In this document: piece after piece, positions 8,654-17,804 of the stretch
How the letters are laid out: the number at the start of each line of letters is the position of its first letter
How positions within the stretch are numbered: the first letter of the stretch is position 1
Assembly: GCF_000473165.1 (NCBI RefSeq)
Contig: NZ_KI421504.1
Span: 2,749,563-2,813,562 of the forward strand
Length of the DNA stretch: 64,000 bases
Direction: 5' to 3'
Source of the DNA: Leisingera aquimarina DSM 24565
GTDB taxonomy: Bacteria; Pseudomonadota; Alphaproteobacteria; Rhodobacterales; Rhodobacteraceae
Notes under the pieces: model-generated
Seen by the model: only the letters and a program-made list of their open reading frames with translations
Databases searched by the model: none
Told to the model about the DNA's origin: nothing
Program-made: the position numbers and the translations under genes

Positions 8654-9594
8654 TGCTGGGGCTGGGCCATTCCGCCACCAGGTTGACCGGCCAGGGGGCT
8701 GCTCAGTACCCGTTCACGCCCGGTGCGCTGTTTGATTCACCCGGCGCGCTTGGAGGCTATTGGGATCCGTCCAGCACCGGCGGGATGTTTCAGGACATCA
8801 AAGGACGGGTGCGGGTGGCCGGCCCTGACGATCCGGTGGCGCTGATACTGGATGGCGCACAGGGCGTTATGGCCGCTGCGGGCGCCGGGCCGCTGGCGCA
8901 GCGTCTCAGCGGGCAGGGGGCGGAGCTGTTCGCGGCACCGTACTCAACCATCGGGAACTTCGCCGGCAATGGCGACGGCAGTTTTACCTGCACCGGCGAT
9001 GGTTCCGGCACATCCTATGTCTACAAGGATGGGGCCGGGATCGTAGTAGGGGATTGGTACCTCGTCTCGTTCGAAGTCTTCGGCTTTCTGTCGGGGGGCT
9101 TTCGCGCCAGGGTGGGGACCAGCGCGGATGATGCGGGCATTGGCCCCTGGCAGGTCGCCAATGGCATGGCTGAGGTCCTGCTGCGCGGCGACGGGGCCGG
9201 CGGCAACTTCTGGATCGAGGGCACGCCCGCGACCCAGGGATCGGTGCGCGCTGTTTCGGTCCGCCATCTCCCTGGCCTCCCTGCGTTGCAGGAGGGGGGG
9301 GACAGCTTCAGGCCCCTGCTGATGCAGGAGCCGGGCAGCGGTGCCTGGTATCTGTCAAACGACCAGGCCGGCGATAGGCTGACGGTACCGCTTCCGGATC
9401 TGGGGGCGGACGCCACCGAATGGCGCGCGGATGAAACCGGTGTGGTGATCAACGGCGGCCAGACCATCACAGCGGGGCCTCGGGATTTTCCGGTCAGTCA
9501 AAGGCTTTACGCTTATGGTGTCGCCAATAGGGCGCTGACAACAGTGGAGACCGCAAACCTGACTGCCTGGCTCAATAGCAAGCGCGGGGTGTGA
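8653..9594 (+). CDS. ghsB: GTA head-spike fibre-like protein (rcc01080-like)
   Basis: A 313-aa Gly/Ala-rich protein coupled to the spike base gene through TGATG; a GTG nine bases upstream is an alternative start. The N-terminal part (residues ~15-45: PFTPGALFDSPGALGGYWDPS) and the C-terminal lectin-like part ending with LTTVETANLTAWLNSKRGV resemble phage structural or receptor-binding proteins. Position and pairing suggest the second GTA spike protein. The central region varies between relatives, as expected for a receptor-binding part, so identity is less certain than for its partner. Confidence 0.5.
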   Translation: MLGLGHSATRLTGQGAAQYPFTPGALFDSPGALGGYWDPSSTGGMFQDIKGRVRVAGPDDPVALILDGAQGVMAAAGAGPLAQRLSGQGAELFAAPYSTIGNFAGNGDGSFTCTGDGSGTSYVYKDGAGIVVGDWYLVSFEVFGFLSGGFRARVGTSADDAGIGPWQVANGMAEVLLRGDGAGGNFWIEGTPATQGSVRAVSVRHLPGLPALQEGGDSFRPLLMQEPGSGAWYLSNDQAGDRLTVPLPDLGADATEWRADETGVVINGGQTITAGPRDFPVSQRLYAYGVANRALTTVETANLTAWLNSKRGV

Positions 9595-9693
9595 CCGGGG
9601 GCGAGGCTGGGGGTGCAATACCTTGCCAGGGCTGGTCCGGACAGGCTGCTTGCGGCCCGCTGTCTTCAGCGGCCCGTAAGTGTGTTGCCAGGT

Positions 9694-10878
9694 TCAGGCG
9701 AGTTCCTTGGACAGCGCGGTGAAACCCTGTTCTATTGCCGAGGCGGCCTTGATCAGGTTTTCCCCGCCCGATGCGATGCTGGTCACTGCGGTTGCAAGGC
9801 CCAGGCTGCCGATCCAGATTGCCCATTTGGTCCAGACCGGATCCTTGTGGCGCAAGGCATCAACGGCCTTCTGTGCATTGTCGCGGAATTTCTCGGCCGG
9901 CTTGATGCTGACGTGATAAGCCTCGATATCCTTAATCAGCTGCGCCGTGGCTTTGCGGGCCGCTTCCATGGCTGCGAACAGCCCGTCCAGTTTCTTGCTT
10001 TTATAGTTGCGGTCCTTGGCCATCTTGCCCAGCTTCTTCTCGATCTCCTTGTCGAGCTTGCCCTGCTTGTCCAGCAGCTTGTTCAGCTCTTTGCCGAGGC
10101 CCGCAATTTCCAGGTCGATGTTCTTGAGCTTGGCCTTGTATGTCTCCAGATGCTTGTCCACCCGGTTGAAGCCCGCGGTTTCAATCATCAGAAAATCGGC
10201 CAGGAATTCCTTGCCGATCTCCTTGGCCTTCACTTTGGCCTTGGATTGCTTTTGATATTCCGAGACCAGCTGTTTCAGCGCTTTCTCCAGTTCGCCATGG
10301 ATCTTGGCGATGTCAGACGTCACCTTTTGAACTGCGCGCGCCACCGAGACGATGCTTTGCGCGATGCCGTAAATGCTGGCGGCAATCGACACGCCGCCGG
10401 TCACCGCACCCGCCGCCAATGAGGCGGTGCTGCCGATGGCGCAAACGCTGCCCAGGACAATCGCGCTGACCACCTTGATGCGGTACTTCTTGCGGTCCTT
10501 GTTGGCCTGCTTCCACTTGTCGAAATGTTTGGCTGCCACCTGTTCGGTCGATTTTTCGTACTTCGCAAAGATCTTCTTGAGGTCGGCGTCCAGCTCTTTG
10601 CACTCCTTATCGGTCAGCGGCAGCACCGAGCCCAGATCGTTTGCCTGGCTGACACGCAGGCTGCATTCGGCCAGAAGCTTTTTGTATTCCTTGGTAGCGT
10701 CATCATACAGTTTGGCGACAAAGCGGGCGTCAGTGTCCAGTTCGGCGGCGACTTTCTTATCGACTTCCACGGTTGCCGCAAAATTCATATTGCCGAGCTG
10801 AACAAACTTCGGCTTCACAGCCTTGGCCACCTCGTTCTTGACGTCTGCCTTGATGATTGTGAGTTTTTCGGTTGCCAT
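9694..10878 (-). CDS. large helical protein with central hydrophobic hairpin, unknown
   Basis: A 394-aa, Lys/Ala-rich, almost wholly helical protein. Long coiled-coil-prone segments occur at residues ~1-130 and ~190-360, with a glycine/alanine-rich hydrophobic stretch around residues 138-185 and a second near 362-385. No signal peptide is seen. A helical bundle with a hidden hydrophobic hairpin is the layout of alpha pore-forming toxins (ClyA/Hbl/YaxA type), but I see no specific family motif. It is a single gene between GTA spike-like genes and a tRNA. Function unknown. Confidence 0.7.
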   Translation of the reverse strand: MATEKLTIIKADVKNEVAKAVKPKFVQLGNMNFAATVEVDKKVAAELDTDARFVAKLYDDATKEYKKLLAECSLRVSQANDLGSVLPLTDKECKELDADLKKIFAKYEKSTEQVAAKHFDKWKQANKDRKKYRIKVVSAIVLGSVCAIGSTASLAAGAVTGGVSIAASIYGIAQSIVSVARAVQKVTSDIAKIHGELEKALKQLVSEYQKQSKAKVKAKEIGKEFLADFLMIETAGFNRVDKHLETYKAKLKNIDLEIAGLGKELNKLLDKQGKLDKEIEKKLGKMAKDRNYKSKKLDGLFAAMEAARKATAQLIKDIEAYHVSIKPAEKFRDNAQKAVDALRHKDPVWTKWAIWIGSLGLATAVTSIASGGENLIKAASAIEQGFTALSKELA

Positions 10879-11122
10879 TGTGCTCTTTTGTGCCTTTAAA
10901 GGTCAATTGGCCGGTTGGACGCCATCAAACAGCTTGGAAACACAACGAAACGAATAAACCGGCCTGCTCATTGGCCGCTTTAGCCATCAGACGGTTAGAA
11001 AAAAGCAAAAGCTTCCTGCCAGGCCTAAGACCAGAATGGCATCTGCTGTTTCAGGACGGAAAATCAGCTTTGCGATGAGGGGTATCAACAGTCCTGTCGA
11101 ACCGGTGTCTTGGCGGGGACGG

Positions 11123-11198
11123 TGGTAGGCCCGGCAGGATTCGAACCTGCAACCAAAGCGTTATGAGCGCTCTGCTCTAACCGTTGAGCTACAGGCCC
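11123..11198 (-). tRNA. tRNA with CAT anticodon (Ile2 or elongator Met)
   Basis: Cloverleaf with acceptor GGGCCT(G), D arm GCTC...GAGC, anticodon arm GAGCG CTCATAA CGCTT (anticodon CAT), T arm GCAGG TTCGAAT CCTGC, and encoded CCA. The CAT anticodon is shared by tRNA-Met and by the lysidine-modified tRNA-Ile2; the AGCGCTCATAACGCTT arm looks more like Ile2, but I cannot separate them firmly. Confidence 0.88.
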
Positions 11199-11235
11199 GC
11201 CATGGGTTTGTGGTTAGGAAATGGGGCGGGCGAGG

Positions 11236-12171
11236 TCAAGCAGTGATTGCAGGCCGCACCGGTGAATTTGCCGTGCGGGGCCGGTGCAATGCCTCCAGCC
11301 GCGCCACCGTGTTCTCGATGGTCAGATCCCGGCGCCGGTCAGGTGTGCGGCGGGAGGGGTAGACGGCAAAGACCTCTTTGAGCGGTGCCTCGTACCCGGG
11401 CAGGACCAGTTCGTATTCGCCGGAAACAAGCTGCTCTTCGATCATGAAGCGGGGCACGCGGGTATACCCCGATCCGCTGCTGACGGCTCGCATGATCAGA
11501 TCCGGGTCATCGGCGGTAAAACCGACCTGCACCGGGGCTGGAAATTCCTGCCCGCCGCGGCGCAGCGGGAAGAAACCGCGGGTCTGATCCTCGTGGTGCT
11601 GGATGAATTTGAGCCGCTGCAGGTCTTCCGGTTTTTGCGGGCGGGTTTCGCGGTCCAGATATGCGGGCGTGGCAAACAGCACCGTTTCCAGGGTCGATAT
11701 CTTACGTCCGAACCCGTCGGTATCCCCCAGCCGCCCGGTGCGGATTGCCAGATCGTAGCCTTCGCGCACCACGTCGACCAGCCGGTCCTCCAGCCGCATA
11801 ACGATGTTCAGGTCCGGATGCTGCTGGTTCAGGTCCAGCAGCATCGGCCCGATCACGCTGCGCCCCAGAAAGGAGTTCACGCTGATACGGAAGGTGCCTG
11901 AGACGCTGCCCTCCAGCGCGTCCAGCTCTGCCGTCATCCGGTTGTAGCCGGACAGCAGCGCCTGCGCGTGGCTGTAGACCAGATCGCCTGCACGGGTGGC
12001 GTGAATGCCCTTGGCAGTGCGGTGCAGCAATTGCTGGCCGGTTTGAGTTTCAAGCTGCTTGATCTGCTGGCTGACTGCGGATTGGCTGATACCGCGGCGC
12101 TGGGCGGCGCGGTTCAGGCTGCCTTCATCCAAGGCAATGGTGAATGTCTCCAGAAGGGTGAACCTGTCCAT
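11236..12171 (-). CDS. LysR-family transcriptional regulator
   Basis: A 311-aa protein with an N-terminal winged helix-turn-helix (residues ~1-60; RRGISQSAVSQQIKQLE is the recognition helix region) and a substrate-binding domain (residues ~90-290). It resembles the CrgA-like group of LysR regulators. It is divergent from a Tat-exported metallo-hydrolase gene across a 120-bp gap, the usual position for a regulator of its neighbour. The inducer is unknown. Confidence 0.88.
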   Translation of the reverse strand: MDRFTLLETFTIALDEGSLNRAAQRRGISQSAVSQQIKQLETQTGQQLLHRTAKGIHATRAGDLVYSHAQALLSGYNRMTAELDALEGSVSGTFRISVNSFLGRSVIGPMLLDLNQQHPDLNIVMRLEDRLVDVVREGYDLAIRTGRLGDTDGFGRKISTLETVLFATPAYLDRETRPQKPEDLQRLKFIQHHEDQTRGFFPLRRGGQEFPAPVQVGFTADDPDLIMRAVSSGSGYTRVPRFMIEEQLVSGEYELVLPGYEAPLKEVFAVYPSRRTPDRRRDLTIENTVARLEALHRPRTANSPVRPAITA

Positions 12172-12291
12172 CGTCTGCCTATCTGTGTTGCTTATAACTG
12201 CTATCGGATCTGCTGGGCTGCAATCCCCGGACTATCAGGGCTATTTCCGGATCACAGGAAAATTCTCCTCAATTGGATATCGGAGTTTCTT

Positions 12292-13272
12292 ATGACAATC
12301 AATCGCAGAGCATTTTTGAACGGGCTGGCGGCGGCTCCGGCGGCGGCACTGGCAGGCGGGTTTGCAGGCAGCGGCTGGGCATGGGCTGCGTCAGGGGCAG
12401 CAGAGGCCGCGCCAGTTACGCATTCTTTCACCTTGGGAGATGCCCGGATCACCGTGCTTCTGGACGGGCATCTGCCCTTGGGCACGCAGCTGTTCAATGG
12501 CTACGACACAGCCAAGGCGGAACCGGTGCTGGCGCAGGGGCTGCACCGGTTGCAGGACGACGCGCTGCAGATCCCGGTCAACGGCTATCTGGTGGAGCGC
12601 GGCGGACAGAAGCTGCTGATCGACACCGGCACAGCCCAGCTGATGGGGCCGGGACTTGGAGCGCTGGGCGCCGGACTGGCGGCAGCGGGCGTGGCGCCCG
12701 AGAGCATCAATATGGTGCTGCTTACCCATATCCACCCGGACCATTCCGGCGGGCTGATCAGGGCGGACGGGACTGAGGTTTTTGGCAACGCCGAATTGGT
12801 GGTGGCGCAGCGGGAATGGGATTTCTGGCACGACGACGCCATCATGGCCGGTGTGCCCGAAGCCAGCCGCGGCTTCTTTGACATGGCCCGCACTTCGGTT
12901 GCGCCTTATGCCGGCCGGCTGAAACTGCTGCAGGGCGAGGAAGAAGCCGCCCCCGGCTTCACCGCGCTGGAGCTGCCGGGCCACACGCCGGGCCACACTG
13001 GTTTCATGCTGGACGCGGGCGGCGAGGGGCTGCTGTTCTGGGGCGACCTGATCCACAGCACTGCGCTGCAGTTTGCGCTGCCGGACTGGACCATCGCCTT
13101 TGATACTGATCCGGCGCTGACAGCGGTGACACGGAGGCGGATGCTGGACCGGGCGGCGGCGGATAATCTGCTGGTCACCGGCGCGCATCTGGACTTTCCG
13201 GCGCTGGGCCGGGTGCTGCGGCAGGGCGATGCCTTTGCCTATCAGGCGGCGCCCTGGCAGTTTGGCATCTAA
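12292..13272 (+). CDS. Tat-exported MBL-fold hydrolase
   Basis: A 326-aa protein. The ATG at 12292 follows a GGAG site and opens with a twin-arginine signal (INRRAFLNGL, then an Ala-rich hydrophobic core to residue ~37), so it acts in the periplasm. The metal site is THIHPDHSGG, followed by the HTPGHTGFM and FWGDLIHS motifs of the AHL-lactonase/methyl-parathion-hydrolase-like group. It could cleave lactones or esters, possibly quorum signals, but sequence alone does not set the substrate. The divergent LysR gene probably controls it. Confidence 0.82.
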   Translation: MTINRRAFLNGLAAAPAAALAGGFAGSGWAWAASGAAEAAPVTHSFTLGDARITVLLDGHLPLGTQLFNGYDTAKAEPVLAQGLHRLQDDALQIPVNGYLVERGGQKLLIDTGTAQLMGPGLGALGAGLAAAGVAPESINMVLLTHIHPDHSGGLIRADGTEVFGNAELVVAQREWDFWHDDAIMAGVPEASRGFFDMARTSVAPYAGRLKLLQGEEEAAPGFTALELPGHTPGHTGFMLDAGGEGLLFWGDLIHSTALQFALPDWTIAFDTDPALTAVTRRRMLDRAAADNLLVTGAHLDFPALGRVLRQGDAFAYQAAPWQFGI

Positions 13273-13395
13273 GGCGGGTATTGAGGCCATGAAAACACCC
13301 CGCCATGCTGTCCGTGATGGCGCGGCGGATTCCTTTGTTTCCTTCTGATGCGCCTTGCGCTAAAGGCTGCGCAACCGATTTGAAGGAGCCAAGTG

Positions 13396-14442
13396 ATGAC
13401 CAGCGGCAAGAACGGCTTGACCTATGCAGACGCAGGTGTGGACATTGATGCGGGCAACGCCCTGGTTGACCGGATCAAGCCGGCAGCCAAGCGCACCAAC
13501 CGCTCTGGCGTTGCCAGCGGGCTGGGCGGCTTTGGCGCTCTGTTTGATCTGAAGGCTGCTGGATACAATGACCCGATCCTGGTGGGCGCCACCGACGGTG
13601 TCGGCACCAAGCTGCGGATCGCCATTGATACCGGTGTGGTGGATGGCGTTGGCATCGATCTGGTGGCGATGTGCGTCAACGATCTGGTCTGCCAGGGCGC
13701 CGAGCCGCTGTTCTTCCTCGACTATTTTGCCACTGGCAAGCTGGAAACGGAAACCGCCGCCCGCATCATCGAAGGTATCGCCGAGGGCTGCGTGCGGTCT
13801 GGCTGCGCGCTGATCGGCGGTGAGACGGCTGAGATGCCGGGCATGTATCCGGAAGGTGATTTCGACCTTGCAGGATTTGCCGTGGGCGCGATGGAGCGTG
13901 GCACAGCGCTGCCGGAGGGCGTGCAGGAGGGCGACGTGCTGCTGGGGCTTGCATCCGACGGCGTGCATTCCAACGGCTATTCGCTGGTGCGCAAGCTGGT
14001 GGAGGTCTCGGGCCTTGGCTGGGATGCAGATTGCCCGTTCGGCGATGGCTCGCTGGGTGCCGCCCTGCTGACCCCGACGCGTTTGTACGTCAAACAGTGC
14101 CTTGCCGCGGTGCGGGCAGGAGGCGTGCATGCACTGGCCCATATCACTGGCGGCGGCCTGACCGAGAACCTGCCGCGAGTCCTGCCCGAGGATCTGGGCG
14201 CCGATATCGACCTGAACGCCTGGGAGCTGCCGCCCGTCTTCAAATGGATGGCAGAGACCGGCGGCATCGCCGAATCCGAGATGCTGAAAACCTTCAACTG
14301 CGGCATCGGCATGATCCTGTCGGTTTCTGCAGACCGCGCCGATGCGCTGGCTGAACTGCTGACAGCAGAAGGCGAGACCGTTGTGCGCCTGGGCACTGTA
14401 ACTGCGGGTGCTGGCATGCGTTATTCCGGCAAGCTGCTGTGA
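13396..14442 (+). CDS. purM: phosphoribosylformylglycinamidine cyclo-ligase
   Basis: A 348-aa enzyme that closes the imidazole ring of AIR from FGAM using ATP in purine synthesis. Clear family motifs are [51 protein letters not shown] and [13 protein letters not shown]. The ATG at 13396 (just after a GTG at 13393) follows GAAGGAG and fits the family start. The stop overlaps the GTG start of purN, so the two are translationally coupled. Confidence 0.97.
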   Translation: MTSGKNGLTYADAGVDIDAGNALVDRIKPAAKRTNRSGVASGLGGFGALFDLKAAGYNDPILVGATDGVGTKLRIAIDTGVVDGVGIDLVAMCVNDLVCQGAEPLFFLDYFATGKLETETAARIIEGIAEGCVRSGCALIGGETAEMPGMYPEGDFDLAGFAVGAMERGTALPEGVQEGDVLLGLASDGVHSNGYSLVRKLVEVSGLGWDADCPFGDGSLGAALLTPTRLYVKQCLAAVRAGGVHALAHITGGGLTENLPRVLPEDLGADIDLNAWELPPVFKWMAETGGIAESEMLKTFNCGIGMILSVSADRADALAELLTAEGETVVRLGTVTAGAGMRYSGKLL

Positions 14443-15035
14443 GCCAGAAAAAGGTCGCAATCCTGATCTCCGGCGGCGGCTCCAATATGGTGTCGCTGCT
14501 GGACAGCATGACAGGCGATCATCCGGCGCGGCCCTGTCTGGTCTTGTCCAACAACGCCGATGCCGGCGGGCTGGCCAAGGCTGCTGCTGCCGGTGTGGCC
14601 ACTGCCGTGGTGGATCACCGGCCCTTTGCAGGTGACCGCGAAGCGTTTGAAGCAGAGCTGGTGAAACCGGTTATTGAGGCCGGCGCCGACATTGTCTGCC
14701 TCGCTGGGTTCATGCGGGTGCTGACCGCCGGGTTCGTGTCGCAGTTCGAAGGGCGGATGCTGAACATCCATCCTTCATTGCTGCCGAAGTACAAGGGCCT
14801 TCATACCCATGCCCGCGCGCTGGAGGCCGGCGACGGTGAACACGGCTGCACCGTGCATGAGGTGACGCCGCGTCTGGATGATGGCCCCATTCTAGGTCAG
14901 GCACGGGTTCCGGTTCTGGAAAGCGACACGCCGGATACGCTGGCAGCCCGGGTTCTGGTGCAGGAACACCTGCTTTATCCGGCAGTTCTGCGCCGCTTCG
15001 CCGCCGGGGATAAAACGCCGGTTCAGCTGCGCTGA
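14439..15035 (+). CDS. purN: phosphoribosylglycinamide formyltransferase
   Basis: A 198-aa folate-dependent enzyme that formylates GAR in purine synthesis. It begins with GTG overlapping the purM stop. Motifs: [10 protein letters not shown] (phosphate loop), [30 protein letters not shown] with the catalytic Asn-His-Asp set (N..HPS..L and the later D of [11 protein letters not shown]). Length is normal for PurN. Confidence 0.97.
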   Translation: MSQKKVAILISGGGSNMVSLLDSMTGDHPARPCLVLSNNADAGGLAKAAAAGVATAVVDHRPFAGDREAFEAELVKPVIEAGADIVCLAGFMRVLTAGFVSQFEGRMLNIHPSLLPKYKGLHTHARALEAGDGEHGCTVHEVTPRLDDGPILGQARVPVLESDTPDTLAARVLVQEHLLYPAVLRRFAAGDKTPVQLR

Positions 15036-15110
15036 AGTCCGGCTGATTGCATTGCCCGGGACAAGCGCGTATCACGTCCCGGCCCACATGAGATTGAAAA
15101 GCCGGAATTT

Positions 15111-16268
15111 ATGAAAACTCTGACCACCACCGAAGACCTGCAGGCCTTTTGCGAAACCGCTGCACAGCATCCTTATGTTACGGTGGATACCGAGTTTTTG
15201 CGGGAACGGACCTATTACTCCAAGCTTTGTCTGATCCAATTGGCCTTTGCGGGCGACGGCGAAAATGATGCGGTTCTGGTTGACCCGCTGGCCGACGGTA
15301 TTTCGCTGGAGCCGCTGTATACGCTGTTCCGCGATGAAAGCGTGGTCAAAGTGTTCCATGCTGCGCGTCAGGATCTGGAAATCTTCTGGGTCGACGCGAA
15401 TGTCTTTCCGAAGCCGCTGTTCGACACCCAAGTGGCCGCGATGGTCTGCGGCTTTGGCGATCAGGCGGGCTATGAAACCCTGGTGCGTAAAATCGTCAAG
15501 CTGGGTGTCGACAAGACATCGCGCTTTACCGATTGGTCACGCCGTCCTTTAAGCGAAGCGCAAAAGACCTATGCGCTGGCTGATGTGACCCATCTGCGCA
15601 AGATTTATGAGTTCCTGGCCGCTGAATTGGAAAAAAGCGGACGGTCCCACTGGGTGACCGAGGAACTGCAGGTGCTGACCGATCCGGCCACCTATGACAT
15701 TCAACCCCAGGACGCCTGGAAACGGGTTAAGACCCGGACCTCCTCGGGCAAGTTTCTGGCGGTTGTGCGCGAACTGGCGGCGTTTCGCGAAACCTATGCG
15801 CAAACCAACAATGTGCCGCGCAACAGGGTGTTCAAGGATGACGCGCTGGTGGAACTGGCCTCGACCAAGCCGCGCAATCCCGGTGATCTGGGCGGATCCC
15901 GCCTGCTGCTGCGCGAGGCGCGCAAAGGTGCGATTGCCGAAGGTATCCTGGCGGCCGTAGCTAAGGGGGCTGACTGCCCGCCCGAGAACCACCCCAAGAT
16001 GGACCGCAGCAAGGAAAAGCTGCAGGTGAACCCGGCGCTGGCGGATCTGCTGCGGGTGCTGCTGAAGGCCAAGACCGAAGCAGAGGGCGTGGCGGCCAAG
16101 CTGATCGCACCCAGCGCGGACCTGGACGCAATTGCAGCAGGCCTGCGCGATGTTCCGGCCCTTAACGGCTGGCGGCATGAGGTGTTCGGCGCCGATGCAC
16201 TGCGGCTATGTGACGGCAAGATCGGTCTCGCCGCCAAGGGGCAAGACGTAAAAGTTGTGGAGCTGTAA
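15111..16268 (+). CDS. rnd: ribonuclease D
   Basis: A 385-aa 3'-5' exoribonuclease for tRNA and stable RNA processing. The DEDD catalytic domain is at residues ~1-170: VDTEFLRERTYYSKL (Exo I), FHAARQDLEIFW (Exo II) and YALADVTHLRKIYEFL (Exo III, Y-x3-D). It is followed by HRDC-type helical domains (residues ~205-290 and the C terminus). The gene stands alone after purMN. Confidence 0.95.
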   Translation: MKTLTTTEDLQAFCETAAQHPYVTVDTEFLRERTYYSKLCLIQLAFAGDGENDAVLVDPLADGISLEPLYTLFRDESVVKVFHAARQDLEIFWVDANVFPKPLFDTQVAAMVCGFGDQAGYETLVRKIVKLGVDKTSRFTDWSRRPLSEAQKTYALADVTHLRKIYEFLAAELEKSGRSHWVTEELQVLTDPATYDIQPQDAWKRVKTRTSSGKFLAVVRELAAFRETYAQTNNVPRNRVFKDDALVELASTKPRNPGDLGGSRLLLREARKGAIAEGILAAVAKGADCPPENHPKMDRSKEKLQVNPALADLLRVLLKAKTEAEGVAAKLIAPSADLDAIAAGLRDVPALNGWRHEVFGADALRLCDGKIGLAAKGQDVKVVEL

Positions 16269-16298
16269 GGCGCTATAGTCGCAGCCAGCAATCCGCAC

Positions 16299-16343
16299 AA
16301 AGAAAAACGCCCGTAAATCCTGTGACGCATTCCGGATTTTGGG
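16299..16343 (+). repeat. left copy of inverted repeat bounding an accessory patch
   Basis: Shares AGAAAAACGCCCG and, 12 bases later, CGCATTCCGGA and TTTGGG with the reverse complement of 17744-17789. The 12 central bases are themselves roughly inverted between the two copies (TAAATCCTG against CAGGATTTA). Each copy is followed on the inside by a different strong hairpin with a homopolymer loop. Confidence 0.65.
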
Positions 16344-16344
16344 A

Positions 16345-16385
16345 CATGAGGCCCTCTCAACAAAAAAAGTTGAGGGGGCCTCATT
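16345..16385. terminator. strong hairpin after rnd
   Basis: Arms GAGGCCCTCTCAAC and GTTGAGGGGGCCTC surround an A7 loop; near-perfect 14-bp stem. It lies just inside the left copy of the 16.3/17.8 kb inverted repeat pair. Confidence 0.6.
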
Positions 16386-16452
16386 GCGTTCTGATTGGTT
16401 TTTGCCTTGTTGCAGCCCCAAGAACATCCCTATCTCCCTCAAGAAACCGGAG

Positions 16453-16638
16453 ATGCACATGGACACGAAGCCAAAAAATAACGAAAAATCAGACATTAAG
16501 GCTGAGTTCAAGAAATTGGTGATCACTCTCGCGCTGACTGTGGTTGTGGGAACAAGCTGTGCCGCAGGCCTATATTTCGCAGCGATATCTGCGTTCGAAT
16601 CCTTCATCGAAAAGGTCCAACACCGCATACCGCAATGA
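16453..16638 (+). CDS. small single-span membrane protein, unknown
   Basis: A possible 61-aa protein with a charged N terminus (KPKNNEKSDIKAEFKK) and one hydrophobic segment (LVITLALTVVVGTSCAAGLY). An ATG two codons downstream (16459) has the better spaced CCGGAG site. No family is recognised; it may not be expressed. Confidence 0.35.
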   Translation: MHMDTKPKNNEKSDIKAEFKKLVITLALTVVVGTSCAAGLYFAAISAFESFIEKVQHRIPQ

Positions 16639-16656
16639 AGTTTTCCGAAATGACTT

Positions 16657-16840
16657 TCAGGTTTTTCGGACAATCTCCTGTTTTCCGAGATCGTATTCGT
16701 ATTCGTGCAGAGTTCCCGATCTGATGAGATCGACTGCCTGGCTGATATGCTGTGGAAGCACACGAAACCACTCTCGCGGCCGGATTTTCTTACCAAATCG
16801 GTCAGTAACGAACAAATCCCGTGCGCAGCTCGTTGGAGGT
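16657..16840 (-). pseudogene. C-terminal fragment resembling a GIY-YIG/T5orf172 nuclease
   Basis: The minus-strand frame ends with a segment around REWFRVLPQHISQAVDLI and a closing EYEYDLGKQEIV, which resembles the C-terminal tail of T5orf172-type GIY-YIG proteins. The catalytic part is missing; it fuses without a break into the IS481-type fragment upstream. Weak assignment made by eye. Confidence 0.3.
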
Positions 16841-17107
16841 GCGGGCTTCGCCAAAGGCCGGGAAATCGGTGGCGGATTTGATGACCGCCCGTTCGGCCGC
16901 CTCGTCAATCCGATTGGCCAAGTTGGGCTTGCGCCGGGTGCGCTCAAACAGGGCTTCGACGCCCCCGTCCTCGACCGCTGATTTATAGCGATAGAACGTG
17001 TCACGGCTGCAGCGCATCACCTGGCAGGCTTTGCTGACATTGCCCAGTTCCTCGGCCAGGTTCAGCAGACCGGTTTTGTGTTTGATGATCTTATCGGTAG
17101 AGTTCAG
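16802..17107 (-). pseudogene. N-terminal fragment of an IS481-type transposase
   Basis: About 100 residues starting MLNSTDKIIKHKTGLLNLAE with a helix-turn-helix (SKACQVMRCSRDTFYRYKSA) and the downstream ALFERTRRKPNLANR segment typical of this transposase group. It breaks off at SNELRTGF, before the DDE catalytic domain, and is followed by unrelated sequence. It is a diverged relative of the fuller copy at 53698-54830. Confidence 0.7.
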
Positions 17108-17237
17108 CATTGTGGTTGCCTCGTTTTGCGGTTGGGTTTGCACCACCATCAAAACGGCCAGCCATCCTCTCCTTCAAGAGATGCGCCGCCCCCAGTTCAG
17201 CGTGCTGAGAAGGGGGCGGTGTCAGATCACATCGAGA

Positions 17238-17573
17238 CTAATTCAGATGAGGATCTTTTGAATGCTCGAGAGCAGTCGAGACAACCTGCAGATCCTTGCC
17301 GCCTGTGATCGTGTATTTCCCATATCCTTTGGCCAAGGCAGGATTTGCAGCAAACGCATTTTGCTTTCTTGTCTGAGCGTTTCTACCTACGAAGGACTGG
17401 TGGATGAAATCGGGCGCAACGCCGTAGTTCCGGCAATCCGGATCGCCGCAGCAGTTGAGGTTGATTGTTTTCCCGATATCGGGATGGATTTGAGGAAGAG
17501 ACAGTTTGGGCACGGACTTTGCCACGACACAGCCTTTCGTTCTGTTTCGTTTCGACAAGTCGCCCTCCGCCAA
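17238..17573 (-). pseudogene. N-terminal zinc-binding fragment of an element protein
   Basis: About 111 residues with a cysteine pair cluster (NLNCCGDPDCRNYG) like the zinc finger at the N terminus of IS1-like or IS1595-like transposases. No catalytic domain follows. It sits in the accessory patch between rnd and the lipoprotein gene. Identification is tentative. Confidence 0.35.
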
Positions 17574-17701
17574 GCAGTGCTGATATTGGCCAAAGTCTCC
17601 AAAACCGAAGGCTCAACCGCATTTTTTTGAAAAGTGTGGCCCCGGGACTTTTCTCCAGGGCAACGAGAAGGTCGCTACCAGACAAGCTTGTTAAAAATCA
17701 A

Positions 17702-17733
17702 ACGCCTGCCGAGCAAAAAACTCGGCAGGCGTT
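17702..17733. terminator. hairpin at right edge of accessory patch
   Basis: Arms CGCCTGCCGAG and CTCGGCAGGCG around a CAAAAAA loop: an 11-bp perfect stem directly inside the right inverted repeat copy. Confidence 0.55.
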
Positions 17734-17743
17734 GCTATTGTGC

Positions 17744-17789
17744 CCCAAAGTCCGGAATGCGCCATAAATCCTGCGGGCGTTTTTCTTTC
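17744..17789 (-). repeat. right copy of inverted repeat bounding an accessory patch
   Basis: Reverse complement matches the block pattern of 16299-16343. Between the copies lie only a tiny membrane ORF and broken element genes, while rnd and a lipoprotein gene lie outside. Confidence 0.65.
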
Positions 17790-17804
17790 CAGGCGGTCTT
17801 GAGA

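Noticed and set aside
17190..17226. CCGCCCCC...GGGGGCGG hairpin with an internal loop, similar in layout to family A
   Set aside because: Lacks TGCCCGGCAG and GAGAGGGG and is not inside a gene; could be a plain IS-end or terminator hairpin.
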